Part shown: positions 23,236 through 31,517 of the stretch, piece by piece
How positions within the stretch are numbered: position 1 is the stretch's first letter
Layout of the letters: each line of letters begins with the position of its first letter
NCBI RefSeq assembly: GCF_003594885.1
Contig: NZ_QZEZ01000010.1
Coordinates: 49,071 to 113,070 of the forward strand
Length of the DNA: 64,000 nt
Reading direction: 5' to 3'
Source: Vallicoccus soli
GTDB taxonomy: Bacteria > Actinomycetota > Actinomycetes > Motilibacterales > Motilibacteraceae
Notes under the pieces: model-generated
What the model saw: the letters and a program-made list of their open reading frames with translations, nothing else
Database searches by the model: none
What the model was told of the DNA's origin: nothing
Made by a program: the position numbers and the translations under genes

Positions 23236-24234
23236 ATGAGTAGACCGATCGGTGTACTGCAGGCGGTCCGGGCGCGGGCGGGGCTCGTCGCGCTGTGCGC
23301 GGCGTTCGTCGTCTGCTGGTCCTCGGGGTTCGTCGGCGCCAAGGTCGGCACCACCGGGTACGACGTCCTCACCGTCCTGCTCTGGCGCATGCTGCCGCTG
23401 GCCGCGGGGCTGCTGGTCCTCACGGCCGTGCTGCGCCGCCGGGCCCGCCGGCGGTCCGCGGAGGAGCCGCGTGCGTCCGTCGGGCGAGGGCGCCTGCTGC
23501 GCCAGGTGGGGGTCGGTGCGCTGTCGCAGTCCGGCTACCTGCTGAGCGTCTACTGGGCGGTGGCGCTGGGCGTCAGCACGGGGACGACGGCGCTCGTCGA
23601 CGGCCTCCAGCCGCTCGTCGTGGCGGCGCTGACCGGCCCGCTGCTCGGCGTGGCGGTGCGCGGGCGGCAGTGGGTGGGGCTGGCCGCCGGGCTGGCGGGC
23701 GTCCTGCTCGTCACCTGGGCCGACGCGACGTCGCCGCGCACCGGGGCGCCCGGGTGGGCGTACGCCGTCCCGCTGGCCGGGATGCTCAGCCTCGTCGCCG
23801 CGACGTTCCTGCAGCGCCGCGACCCGTCGCCGCCGCGCCCGCTGGGGGACCTCGCGGTGCACTCCGCGACCTCGGCCGTGCTGTTCTCGGGCCTCGCGCT
23901 CGCCGCGGGCGCGGCGACGGTGCCCGGCGAGCTGCGCTTCTGGCTGGCGACCGCCTGGCTCGTCGTCCTGCCGACGTTCGGCGGCTACGGCCTGTACTGG
24001 CTGCTGCTGGAACGGGTGGGCGTCACGACCGTCGGCAGCCTGCTGTTCCTCGTGCCGCCGGTGACGACGGCCTGGGGCGCTGTGGCGTTCGGCGAGCCGG
24101 TGACGCCGCTGACCGTCGCCGGGCTAGTGCTCGCCCTGCTCGCCACGGGGCTCGTCGGTGCGGGGGACGGGGCGGGCCGGGGCGCCCCGGCGGCCCGTGA
24201 GGGGGCTCGTAGGCCCGTCCCTGCTGCAGAGTGA
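23236..24234 (+). CDS. DMT/EamA-family transporter
   Basis: A 332-residue drug/metabolite transporter with ten hydrophobic segments and two EamA-type halves. The first opens GLVALCAAFVVCWSSGFVGAK, and the second ends LTVAGLVLALLATGLVG. The ATG at 23236 falls inside operator copy 2. Divergent arrangement with the TetR gene suggests substrate-induced efflux of a metabolite or toxic compound. The substrate is not predictable. Confidence 0.88.
   Translation: MSRPIGVLQAVRARAGLVALCAAFVVCWSSGFVGAKVGTTGYDVLTVLLWRMLPLAAGLLVLTAVLRRRARRRSAEEPRASVGRGRLLRQVGVGALSQSGYLLSVYWAVALGVSTGTTALVDGLQPLVVAALTGPLLGVAVRGRQWVGLAAGLAGVLLVTWADATSPRTGAPGWAYAVPLAGMLSLVAATFLQRRDPSPPRPLGDLAVHSATSAVLFSGLALAAGAATVPGELRFWLATAWLVVLPTFGGYGLYWLLLERVGVTTVGSLLFLVPPVTTAWGAVAFGEPVTPLTVAGLVLALLATGLVGAGDGAGRGAPAAREGARRPVPAAE
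23238..23259. promoter_or_regulatory. TetR operator copy 2 (overlaps the transporter start)
   Basis: A near-perfect palindrome, AGTAGACCGATCGGTGTACT (23239-23258), with one mismatched pair. It begins on the last base of the ATG of the DMT transporter. Its centre is 31 bp from that of copy 1, about three helical turns, so two repressor dimers would bind the same face of the DNA. Confidence 0.6.
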
Positions 24235-24235
24235 C

Positions 24236-24249
24236 ATAATGTGCATTAT
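24236..24249. promoter_or_regulatory. AT-rich palindrome ATAATGTGCATTAT
   Basis: A 6-2-6 perfect inverted repeat starting two bases after the DMT transporter stop. It is strikingly AT-rich for this genome. Its form resembles operators of MarR-type and similar dimeric regulators, and each arm resembles a -10 hexamer on one strand. No adjacent regulator gene explains it. Confidence 0.4.
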
Positions 24250-24280
24250 CGGCGGTTCAGGAGAGGGGCCACGGCACCCG

Positions 24281-24300
24281 TGAGGGGCACCCACAGGCGG
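24281..24300. repeat. Dispersed repeat, copy A
   Basis: TGAGGGGCACCCACAGGCGG. The sequence at 49315-49334 matches it at 19 of 20 positions in the same orientation. Both copies lie just downstream of transporter genes in repeat-rich spacers. Confidence 0.6.
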
Positions 24301-24314
24301 CCCGGCGGCGCCAG

Positions 24315-24386
24315 CCCGATGCCGTGTCCCGATGCCGTGTCCCGATGCCGTGTCCCGACGCCGTGTCCCGACGCCGTGTCCCGACG
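24315..24386. repeat. 13-bp tandem repeat (5 copies plus a partial)
   Basis: Units CCCGATGCCGTGT at 24315, 24328 and 24341, then CCCGACGCCGTGT at 24354 and 24367, followed by a partial unit. The copies differ only by one T/C change, so the array is young and may vary in length between strains. The 24235-24606 spacer holds this array, the palindrome, a dispersed repeat and the rbpA promoter, but no gene. Confidence 0.85.
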
Positions 24387-24545
24387 CGCTGCGTTGCCGT
24401 GCCCGAGGGCGCGCTCCTGCGCCCGGCGGGCCGAGCCGGCAGCGCCGCACGGCAGCGCTGCACGGCAGGACGCCGGCGGCCCGCCGCGCAGCGCCGTACG
24501 ACGTCCGTGTAGTTTCCGTCGGATGTCCTGGGCGTGCCGCGTCGG

Positions 24546-24571
24546 GGAATCCTCAGCGGGTACCTGTCGTT
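24546..24571 (+). promoter_or_regulatory. SigR/SigH-type promoter of rbpA
   Basis: GGAAT at 24546-24550, 18 bases, then GTT at 24569-24571. This is the consensus of the thiol-oxidative-stress sigma factors SigR (Streptomyces) and SigH (mycobacteria). rbpA is a known SigR target in Streptomyces. A 5' leader of roughly 30 bases carries the ribosome-binding site. Confidence 0.75.
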
Positions 24572-24606
24572 CGAACAGGCAGCGACCCACCGTCAGGAGG
24601 ACCTGC

Positions 24607-24963
24607 ATGAGCGAGCGAGCACTGCGCGGCTCGCGCCTCGGCGCCCAGAGCTACGAGACCGACGCCGGCGTCGAGCAGGCGCCGCGCGCGATCACGGCGT
24701 ACGACTGCCCGCAGGGGCACCGCACGAGCGTCCCGTTCTCGGTCGAGGCCGAGATCCCCGCCACCTGGGAGTGCCGGGTGTGCGGCGAGGAGGCCCTGCG
24801 CACCGACACCGCGCAGCCCGAGCCCAAGAAGGTCAAGCCGCAGCGCACCCACTGGGACATGCTGCTCGAGCGCCGCTCCATCGCCGAGCTCGAGGTCCTG
24901 CTCGAGGAGCGCCTGGACCTGCTGCGCAACGGCCCGACCGGCACCACCCGCAAGTCCGCCTGA
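24607..24963 (+). CDS. rbpA: RNA polymerase-binding protein RbpA
   Basis: A 118-residue actinobacterial transcription factor that binds RNA polymerase and group 1/2 sigma factors and stabilises the open complex. The zinc/structural core reads YDCPQGHRTSVPFSVEAEIP followed by WECRVCGEEA. A basic linker (PKKVKPQRTHWDMLLERRS) and the C-terminal sigma-interacting helix (AELEVLLEERLDLLR) follow. AGGAGGA lies just before the ATG. The nearby fxsA-ppm-lnt arrangement matches the conserved actinobacterial neighbourhood. Confidence 0.97.
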   Translation: MSERALRGSRLGAQSYETDAGVEQAPRAITAYDCPQGHRTSVPFSVEAEIPATWECRVCGEEALRTDTAQPEPKKVKPQRTHWDMLLERRSIAELEVLLEERLDLLRNGPTGTTRKSA

Positions 24964-25029
24964 CGCGGACGGCCGACCACCGCCCCCCGCGGGCGGACCC
25001 CCGGGCGCCCCTCCCCGACGGCGCCCCGC

Positions 25030-25064
25030 ACGAGCCACGTCGCTCCCCCAGCGGCGTGGCTCGT
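25030..25064. terminator. Convergent terminator (rbpA/fxsA)
   Basis: ACGAGCCACGTCGC and GCGGCGTGGCTCGT pair as a 14-bp stem with one mismatch around a 7-base loop. It lies between the rbpA stop and the fxsA stop, which face each other, so it can serve both strands. Confidence 0.75.
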
Positions 25065-25095
25065 CGCACGTCCGGGCCGGATGCGCCCCCAGCGC

Positions 25096-25653
25096 TCAGC
25101 GCTCGCCCGGCTCACGGGACGGCCGGTCGACGACCTCGCCCTCGACGACCTCGCCCGGCACGACCCGCTCCCGGCTCCCGGGGCGGGCGCCCCAGGGTCC
25201 GGCGTGGGCCCCGCCGGCGCCGGTCCCGCCACGCCGCCGGCCGCCGATCCCGAACGCCCGCGCCGCCTCCGGCGGCAGCCCCGCCGCGCGCAGCGCCCGG
25301 CGGGCGAGCCAGCGCAGCAGGGCGCCGCGCAGCAGGGCGCGGGTCGGGGGCAGCACGAGGAGCACGCCGACCGCGTCGGTGAGGAACCCCGGGGTGAGCA
25401 GCAGCGTGCCGCCGACGAGGACCATCGCCCCGTCGGCCAGCTCGCGCTCGGGGGCGCGCCCGCCGCGCAGCGCCGCCTGCAGGCCGCGCCAGGCGCGCCG
25501 GCCCTCGCGCCGGACCACCCACGCGCCGAGCGCGGAGATCGCGAGGAGCAGGGCGACGGTCGTCCAGGCGCCGACCGCCTGGCCCACCTGGACGATGAGG
25601 TAGACCTCGACCAGCGGCACCACGAGGAAGAGCAGGGTCAGCACGGCGGGCAC
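25096..25653 (-). CDS. fxsA: FxsA family membrane protein
   Basis: A 185-residue inner-membrane protein of the FxsA family. The N-terminus LTLLFLVVPLVEVYLIVQVG and the motif TLLLTPGFLTDAVGVLLVLPPTR are characteristic. Three to four TM segments are followed by a Gly/Arg-rich cytosolic tail. In E. coli FxsA affects exclusion of phage T7 by F plasmids; its normal role is unknown. The GTG start follows the ppm stop by three bases, with the Shine-Dalgarno GGAGGT inside the end of ppm. Confidence 0.9.
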   Translation of the reverse strand: MPAVLTLLFLVVPLVEVYLIVQVGQAVGAWTTVALLLAISALGAWVVRREGRRAWRGLQAALRGGRAPERELADGAMVLVGGTLLLTPGFLTDAVGVLLVLPPTRALLRGALLRWLARRALRAAGLPPEAARAFGIGGRRRGGTGAGGAHAGPWGARPGSRERVVPGEVVEGEVVDRPSREPGER

Positions 25654-25656
25654 GGC

Positions 25657-26499
25657 TCAGGACCTCCCTCGGGTCGCGCCGCGGACGCCGCCTGCCGGCG
25701 CGTCACGGGCGGTGCGGGGCGCGAGGAGGCCGCGCAGCCGGGCGCCCCGGGCGGCCAGGCCCCAGGCGGTGACCCGCCACAGCGCCTCGGCGACGATCGC
25801 CCGGCTCATCTTGCTGGCCCCGCGCTCGCGCTCGACGAACGTGATCGGCACCTCGACGACCCGCCGCCCCCGCTCAAGCGCCCGCCAAGCCAGGTCGACC
25901 TGGAAGCAGTAGCCCTGCGACGCGACGCTGGCCAGGTCGAGCTCGTCGAGGACCTCGCTGCGGTAGGCCCGGTAGCCCCCGGTGGCGTCGCGCAGGTCGA
26001 TCCCCAGGGCGAGGCGGGTGTACGTGTTGCCGCCGCGGCTGAGCAGCACCCGCGAGCGGGGCCAGTTCTCGATGCGCCCGCCCGGCACCCAGCGCGAGCC
26101 GAGCACGACGTCGGCGCCGCGCAGGGCCTCGAGCAGCCGCGGCAGCTCCTCGGGCTGGTGCGAGCCGTCGGCGTCCATCTCGACGAGCACGCCGTAGCCG
26201 CGCTCGGAGCCCCAGGCGAAGCCGGCGCGGTAGGCGGCGCCGAGCCCCTCCTTGCCGGTGCGGTGCAGCACGTGCACGTGCGGGTCGGCCGCGGCGAGCC
26301 GCTCGGCCACCTCGCCCGTGCCGTCCGGGCTCGCGTCGTCGACGACGAGCACGTCGGCGTCCGGGACGGCCGCGCGGACCCGCCGGACGATGGGGGTGAT
26401 GTTCTCCGCCTCGTCGTACGTCGGCACCACGACGAGGACGCGCCCCAGCCGGCCGCGGTCGGTGCCGGCCGGCTCCCCCGCCGGCGCAGCCGGGGTCAC
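25657..26499 (-). CDS. ppm1: Polyprenol monophosphomannose synthase
   Basis: A 280-residue GT2 glycosyltransferase that transfers mannose from GDP-mannose to polyprenyl phosphate, the donor for lipoglycans and protein O-mannosylation. Motifs are [22 protein letters not shown] and the catalytic DxD in [12 protein letters not shown], with GSRWVPGG following. There are no C-terminal membrane domains. The GTG start overlaps the lnt stop (GTGA), so the two are coupled. In Mycobacterium tuberculosis the same activities are fused in one protein; here they are separate. Confidence 0.93.
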   Translation of the reverse strand: MTPAAPAGEPAGTDRGRLGRVLVVVPTYDEAENITPIVRRVRAAVPDADVLVVDDASPDGTGEVAERLAAADPHVHVLHRTGKEGLGAAYRAGFAWGSERGYGVLVEMDADGSHQPEELPRLLEALRGADVVLGSRWVPGGRIENWPRSRVLLSRGGNTYTRLALGIDLRDATGGYRAYRSEVLDELDLASVASQGYCFQVDLAWRALERGRRVVEVPITFVERERGASKMSRAIVAEALWRVTAWGLAARGARLRGLLAPRTARDAPAGGVRGATRGRS

Positions 26500-28100
26500 C
26501 GCCGCCCCCGGGCGCGGCGGGCGGCCAGGGCGGGCAGGACGGGCAGGGCGGGCGCGGCGGCGGCGGCGAGGGCGGCCAGCCCGGCGAGGGTGAGCGCGAG
26601 CTCGGGCCAGGCCCCCGCGCGCGTGGCCAGGGTCAGCGTGCTGGACAGCGGTACCTCCGCGTGCAGGGTCTCGGCGGTGAACACCTCGGCGCGGTCCAGG
26701 ACCGCGCCGTCGGGGGCGATGACGGCGCTGACGCCGCTGGTGGCGACGACCAGGCCCGTCCGGGCGTGCTCCACGGCCCGCAGCCGGGTCATGACGAGCT
26801 GCTGCTCGGTCTGGGGGGTCCGCCCGAACGTCGCGTTGTTGGTCTGGACGACCACGACCTGCCCGCCGCCGGCCACGGCGTCGCGGACCAGGCCGTCGTA
26901 CCCGGTCTCGAAGCAGATGACGTCGGCGACCGTCGCCGGGCCGACCTGCAGGACGCCGGTGCGGTCACCGGCGACCATGTCGCGCCCCACCCGGTCGACG
27001 TCGTCGCTGAAGACCCGCGCGACCTCGCGCAGCGGGATGTACTCGGCGAACGGCACGGGGTGCTGCTTGACGTAGCGCTCCCCCGGCCCCTCGCCCGGCG
27101 TCCAGACGACGCCGGTGTTCTCCACGTGGTCCGGCCCCGCGCCGACGAGGGTGCCGACGAGCACGGGGACGCCCACGTCGTCGACGGCCCCGCTGATGAG
27201 CGCGGCGGCCGACGGGTCGCGGAAGGGGTCGACGTCGGAGGCGTTCTCCGGCCAGACGACGAGGTCGGGGGCCGGCACCCGCCCGGCGCGCACGTCCGCG
27301 GCGAGCCGGCGGGTCGCGTCGACGTGGTTGCGCAGCACCGCCTGGCGCTGGGCGTTGAAGTCCAGGCCGAGGCGCGGGACGCCGCCCTGCACGAGCGCGA
27401 CCCGCACGGTCGGCCCGTCGGCCGGCGCGGGCTGCAGCACCGGCACGGCCAGCCCGGCCAGGACCGCCGCGAGCGCCCCGGCACCCGCGGCGGCGCCCCG
27501 CGCGGGCCGGGCGCCGCGCAGGGCGAGGACGGCGGCGGCGAGCAGCGCCCCGGCGAGGGCGACGGCGGCGGTGACGAGCGGCGCGCCGCCGGCAGCGGCG
27601 AGCCCCAGGGTGGGCGCGTCGGCCTGGGAGAAGGCCAGCCGGCCCCACGGGAAGCCGCCGTACGGCCAGCGGGTGCGCAGCGCCTCCTGCCCCACCCACA
27701 GCGCCGCGACCCACAGCGGCCACGCGGGCAGGCGCTGCACGAGCGCCGACGCCGCGCCGAGCGGCACGAGGTAGAGCGCCTGCACCGCGGCCAGCACGAG
27801 CCAGGGCACGGGGCCGACGTAGACCCCGGACCAGTGCAGCAGCGGGACGAAGAAGCCGAGGCCGGCCAGCAGGCCGAGCAGCGCGCCACGGCGCGGCGTC
27901 GCCCCGCGGGTCAGCAGCGCGAGGGCGGCGACGCACAGCGACGCGACCCACCACAGGTCGTACGGCGGGAAGGCCAGCGTCAGGGCGGCGCCGGTGCCGG
28001 CCGCGGCGAGCAGCCGCAGGCGCCCGCGCGCAGGGCGGGGGGCGCCGGGACCGGTGGCCCGCGGGGACGGCGACGGCCGCGCCGGTGCGCTCTGCGCCAC
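26496..28100 (-). CDS. lnt: Apolipoprotein N-acyltransferase
   Basis: A 534-residue membrane enzyme that N-acylates the lipoprotein N-terminal cysteine. Seven to eight hydrophobic segments precede a periplasmic nitrilase-type domain. The catalytic triad is visible as Glu in VVWPENASD, Lys in [16 protein letters not shown] and Cys in [12 protein letters not shown] last TM helix closes the protein. The GTG at 28100 was chosen because GGGAGGGG lies about nine bases upstream. It is coupled to ppm and is the first gene of the lnt-ppm-fxsA unit. Confidence 0.93.
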   Translation of the reverse strand: MAQSAPARPSPSPRATGPGAPRPARGRLRLLAAAGTGAALTLAFPPYDLWWVASLCVAALALLTRGATPRRGALLGLLAGLGFFVPLLHWSGVYVGPVPWLVLAAVQALYLVPLGAASALVQRLPAWPLWVAALWVGQEALRTRWPYGGFPWGRLAFSQADAPTLGLAAAGGAPLVTAAVALAGALLAAAVLALRGARPARGAAAGAGALAAVLAGLAVPVLQPAPADGPTVRVALVQGGVPRLGLDFNAQRQAVLRNHVDATRRLAADVRAGRVPAPDLVVWPENASDVDPFRDPSAAALISGAVDDVGVPVLVGTLVGAGPDHVENTGVVWTPGEGPGERYVKQHPVPFAEYIPLREVARVFSDDVDRVGRDMVAGDRTGVLQVGPATVADVICFETGYDGLVRDAVAGGGQVVVVQTNNATFGRTPQTEQQLVMTRLRAVEHARTGLVVATSGVSAVIAPDGAVLDRAEVFTAETLHAEVPLSSTLTLATRAGAWPELALTLAGLAALAAAAAPALPVLPALAARRARGRR

Positions 28101-28492
28101 GCTCGTCCGCCCCTCCCGCACCCGCCGGCCCGCCTGCACGGGCGGGTGTCCGACGGTACAACGCCGCGGGGCGTGCTCCCGTGCCCGCCGGGAGGTGCCG
28201 GACCGGCCGGGAGCGGGCCCGGAGCGCCCTTCGGACCGGTGCGCTCCTGCCGGCTGCAGGCTGCGACACCGTTGTCTACTGGGCGTCCGGGCCCCTCCCG
28301 CGTCTCACCGCCCGAGCGGTCCCCGCCCCCGCTGCGCACGCCGCCGGCGCCGGACCTGGCGTGCGGGAGGACGGGCGGATCCCCGTCCGCATCCCTGGCC
28401 CGGGATCGACGTGCACCACGGGGCGACCGCTCGGACGTCCGTGGTGGACGGGGTCGACGCTACTGCCCTGCCCGACGGTGTCAACCGGCTCC

Positions 28493-28524
28493 TGACCTGC
28501 GTGTTCGCGCAACGATGCAGGTCA
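28493..28524. repeat. Inverted repeat TGACCTGC ... GCAGGTCA
   Basis: Perfect 8-bp arms separated by 16 bases. The spacer contains a smaller near-palindrome, GTTCGCGCAAC. It could be a protein-binding site or a hairpin in a transcript. It has no neighbouring gene start within 90 bp. Confidence 0.5.
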
Positions 28525-28573
28525 GCGCCACCGCCGCGACACCTGGTCTCCACCGGTTCCTCACGGATCCGCC

Positions 28574-28596
28574 CGGCGTGTCGAGGCGACACGCCG
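28574..28596 (-). terminator. Terminator of the kam operon
   Basis: CGGCGTGTCG-AGG-CGACACGCCG, a perfect 10-bp stem with a 3-base loop, 22 bases beyond the kal stop. It is well placed to end the kdd-to-kal transcript. Confidence 0.7.
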
Positions 28597-28618
28597 TGGA
28601 CGCGGCGTCGATCACACC

Positions 28619-29038
28619 TCACGCAGTGTCGTCGTCCTGCTGCTGCGGGGGTACGACGACCGTCCCGCGCGCCGTCGTGCACACCTGCGGGGGGTCCAGG
28701 ACGTCGGCGGCCGAGGGCCCGCGCTGCGGCGCGGCCCGGCACAGCACGCGCGCGGTGAACGCCACCCCCCGGCTGCGCCGCCCCACCCGCTCGAGCACCG
28801 CCTCGACCTCCAGGACGTCCCCCGCGCGCACCGGCCCGACGAAGCGGACCTCGTCGTAGCCGGCGAACAGGCCCTCGTCGCCGTCGGTGCGCACGCACAG
28901 CTCGGTGGCGACGTCGCCGAACAGGCCGAGGACGTACGCGCCGTCGACGAGCGCGCCGCCGTAGTGGGCGTGCGCGTGCGGGACGTAGCGGCGGTGGACG
29001 ACGCGCAGCCCCGGCTCCGGGCCGGCGCCCGCGCTCAC
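28619..29038 (-). CDS. kal: 3-aminobutyryl-CoA ammonia-lyase-like hotdog protein (Kal)
   Basis: A 139-residue single hotdog-fold protein. The core reads RYVPHAHAHYGGALVDGAYVLGLFGDVATELCVR and then EVRFVGPVRAGDVLEVEAVLERVG. In lysine-fermenting bacteria Kal removes ammonia from L-3-aminobutyryl-CoA to give crotonyl-CoA. The assignment rests on the fold plus its place directly after kamE, which it overlaps by GTGA. A general hotdog thioesterase or dehydratase is the alternative. The glutamine-rich C-terminus (PPQQQDDDTA) is unusual. Confidence 0.75.
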   Translation of the reverse strand: MSAGAGPEPGLRVVHRRYVPHAHAHYGGALVDGAYVLGLFGDVATELCVRTDGDEGLFAGYDEVRFVGPVRAGDVLEVEAVLERVGRRSRGVAFTARVLCRAAPQRGPSAADVLDPPQVCTTARGTVVVPPQQQDDDTA

Positions 29039-29835
29039 CGCGCGCCCCCGCGCGGTGCGGGGACGAGCGCGTGGACGAGGTAGCTCGCCACCTCGCCGGG
29101 CGTGCACCCGCGGCCGAACACGCGGTCGACCCCGAGGTCGGCGGCCATGGCCTCGTCGAAGCGCGGGCCGCCGACGACGAGCAGCGGGCGCCGCCCGCTC
29201 GGGTAGCTCTCGTTGAACGCGGCCGCCATCTCGCGGGTGTTGGCCAGGTGCGCGTCGCGCTGGGTCACGACCTGCGAGACGAGAACCGCGTCGGCCCGCT
29301 CGGCCCGCGCGCGGGCCACCAGGTCGGGCACCGCCACCTGCGAGCCCAGGTTCACCACGCGCAGCTCCCGGTAGTGCTCGAGCCCCTTCTCCCCCGCGAT
29401 GCCCTTGAGGTTGAGGATGGCGTCGATCCCGACGGTGTGGGCGTCGGTGCCGATCGTCGCCCCGACGACGACGAGCTTGCGCCGCAGCCTCGACCTCACC
29501 GCGAGGTTGACCTCCTTGGTGCCGAGCAGCGGGTACTCCCGCTCGACGACCTGCACGGCGCCGAGGTCCACGACGTGGCGCACCGAGCCGTACACGACGA
29601 AGAACGTGAAGTCCGGCCCCATCGCCTTCGCGTGCACGAGCAGGGCCGGGTCGAGGCCCATCTTCTGCGCGAGCTGCAGCGCGGCGCCCTCGGCCCGCTT
29701 GTCGTGCGGGACCGGGAGGGTGAAGGAGACCTGCACCATGCCGTCGCCGGTCGTGTCGCCGTACGGGCGCACGACGGGGTGGGCCGCCCTGGCCGCCGGG
29801 GAGGGTGGGGTCGTCGCGGTGCGCGCGCTGCTCAC
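29035..29835 (-). CDS. kamE: Beta-lysine 5,6-aminomutase, beta subunit (B12-binding)
   Basis: A 266-residue cobalamin-binding subunit. The B12 motif is GTDAHTVG, with Asp131, His133 and Gly136. His133 would be the lower axial cobalt ligand, and Lys144 (ILNLKG) is at the position of the lysine that binds PLP in characterised 5,6-aminomutases. LVSQVVTQRD and LVVGGPRF complete the Rossmann-like domain. With KamD it moves the terminal amino group of beta-lysine from carbon 6 to carbon 5. GTGA overlaps link it to kamD upstream and kal downstream. Confidence 0.94.
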   Translation of the reverse strand: MSSARTATTPPSPAARAAHPVVRPYGDTTGDGMVQVSFTLPVPHDKRAEGAALQLAQKMGLDPALLVHAKAMGPDFTFFVVYGSVRHVVDLGAVQVVEREYPLLGTKEVNLAVRSRLRRKLVVVGATIGTDAHTVGIDAILNLKGIAGEKGLEHYRELRVVNLGSQVAVPDLVARARAERADAVLVSQVVTQRDAHLANTREMAAAFNESYPSGRRPLLVVGGPRFDEAMAADLGVDRVFGRGCTPGEVASYLVHALVPAPRGGAR

Positions 29836-31517
29836 GGCGCCGCCTCCAGCAGGTCGCCCGCGGGGTCGAAGTAGCCGTCCGCGCGCTCGACGACCCCGTC
29901 GAGGCCGCGCCCGCCGTCGGCCGGGCGCCGGGTGACGCCGAAGGTGCCGTCGGCGATCGCCTGCAGCAGGCCGTCGTCGACGACCCGCTCGAGCAGGTCG
30001 ACCGCCTCGCCGAGCACCTGCCGGGCGCGGGTGGCGATGAGGCCGTCGGGGGCCGGGCGGAAGTCCTCGCGCAGGCCGCCGGCGGCGTCGAGGACGTACC
30101 GGACGTTCTGCAGGGCGAGGTCGCGGTCGGACAGGAACGGCGTCACGACCGCCTCGGTCATCATCCCGACGAGCAGGATGCCCTGCCCGGTGAGCGCCCC
30201 GGCGAGGTTGAAGAAGCCGTCGAGCAGGTAGCCGCGGAACACGTCGCCGGTCATGTGCTTGGTGGGCGGCATCCACTTCAGCGGCGCGTCCGGGAAGAGC
30301 GTGCGGGCCAGCAGCGCGTGCGCCAGCTCCAGGCGGAACGAGTCGGGCAGCGAGGGGTCGATCTCGAAGGCGTGCCCGAGGCCGAGCTGCCAGTCGCGCA
30401 GCCCCGCCTCCTTGGCGAACGCCTCGTTGACGAGCTGGCTGACCGTGACGGTGTGCGCGGCCTCGACCGCGTCGGCCGTCGTGAGGTAGTTGTCCTCGCC
30501 GGTGTTGATGACGATCCCGGCGCGGGCGTGGACTTGGCGGCTGAAGCGCTGGTCGACGAAGGTGCGCACCGGGTTGATGTCGCGGAAGAGGATGCCGTAC
30601 ATCGAGTCGTTGAGCATCATGTCGAGGCGCTCGAGCCCGGCGAGCACCGCGATCTCCGGCATGCACAGGCCCGAGGCGTAGTTGGTCAGCCGCACGTAGC
30701 GCCCGAGCTCGCGGGACACCTCGTCGAGGGCCGCGCGCATGAGCCGGAAGTTCTCCTGCGTCGCGTACGTGCCCGCGTAGCCCTCGCGGGTGGCCCCCTC
30801 GGGCACGTAGTCGAGCAGCGACTGGCCGGTGGAGCGGATGACCGCGATGACGTCGGCGCCGGCGCGCGCGGCGGCCTGCGCCTGCGGGATGTCCTCGTGG
30901 ATGTCGCCGGTGGCGACGATGAGGTAGATCCACGGCTGGCGGGGCGCGTCGCCGATCCGCGCCACCAGGCGCTCGCGCTCGCGCCGGCGCCGGTCCACCC
31001 GGCCCACCCCGGCGCGCACGTCGCGCGCCGCGGCGCGCCGGGCCCGGGTGGCGTCGCGGCCGGCGGGCAGGCGGAACCGCACGCCGCCCGCGTACGCGCG
31101 CTGGGCCAGCGCGACGAGCCCGTCGTGCCCGCCGCCGAGGCCCTGCTCGGCGAGCGCGTCCCACACCGGCAGCGCGACCCCGTGCTCGAGGCCGACCTGC
31201 TCGCGGACGGCGTCGACGAGCCGGTTGGCCCACGGGATCCGCTCGGGGTCGGCGCCCTCGACGCCGGCGAGGCGCAGCAGCGCGCGCTCGACGCTCACCG
31301 TCGTGCGGGTGCGCGCCAGCGCGACGACCGGCTCGGTGGCCCGCTGCGCGAGGGCCCGGGCCCGGCGCACCAGGTCGGGGTCCAGGTGCAGCTCGGGGCC
31401 GGGCGGGCTCGACGGGGACGTCGGCGCCGCCGGGCCCGTGCCCGGGGCCGCCGCAGCGGGGGCCGGGGCGGGCCCCGTACGGCGCGCGGGGACGGCCGGT
31501 GCCGCGGCTGGGGTCAC
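29832..31517 (-). CDS. kamD: Beta-lysine 5,6-aminomutase, alpha subunit
   Basis: A 561-residue TIM-barrel subunit of the adenosylcobalamin- and PLP-dependent 5,6-aminomutase. Family stretches include PWIYLIVATGDIHEDIPQAQ, STGQSLLDYVPEGATREGY, LTNYASGLCMPEIA, MLNDSMYGILFRDIN and LKWMPPTKHMTGD. The N-terminal 40 residues form a Pro/Ala-rich extension not seen in clostridial proteins. The GTG start overlaps the stop of the amidohydrolase gene and has GGAAGGAG upstream. No free-standing activator or cobalamin riboswitch was seen nearby. Confidence 0.94.
   Translation of the reverse strand: MTPAAAPAVPARRTGPAPAPAAAAPGTGPAAPTSPSSPPGPELHLDPDLVRRARALAQRATEPVVALARTRTTVSVERALLRLAGVEGADPERIPWANRLVDAVREQVGLEHGVALPVWDALAEQGLGGGHDGLVALAQRAYAGGVRFRLPAGRDATRARRAAARDVRAGVGRVDRRRRERERLVARIGDAPRQPWIYLIVATGDIHEDIPQAQAAARAGADVIAVIRSTGQSLLDYVPEGATREGYAGTYATQENFRLMRAALDEVSRELGRYVRLTNYASGLCMPEIAVLAGLERLDMMLNDSMYGILFRDINPVRTFVDQRFSRQVHARAGIVINTGEDNYLTTADAVEAAHTVTVSQLVNEAFAKEAGLRDWQLGLGHAFEIDPSLPDSFRLELAHALLARTLFPDAPLKWMPPTKHMTGDVFRGYLLDGFFNLAGALTGQGILLVGMMTEAVVTPFLSDRDLALQNVRYVLDAAGGLREDFRPAPDGLIATRARQVLGEAVDLLERVVDDGLLQAIADGTFGVTRRPADGGRGLDGVVERADGYFDPAGDLLEAAP

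Larger units (their letters stand above)
28101..28618. other. 518-bp intergenic region, no supported gene
   Basis: This spacer separates the lnt promoter side from the end of the kam operon. Reading frames in it are short, lack ribosome-binding sites and look unlike protein. It holds the kal-side hairpin at 28574-28596 and a nested inverted repeat at 28493-28524. The lnt promoter should lie in its left part, but I see no clear -10/-35 pair. Confidence 0.6.

Noticed and set aside
28140-28600. Small genes in the 28.1-28.6 kb spacer
   Set aside because: Frames are short, overlapping and Arg/Pro-rich with no ribosome-binding site.
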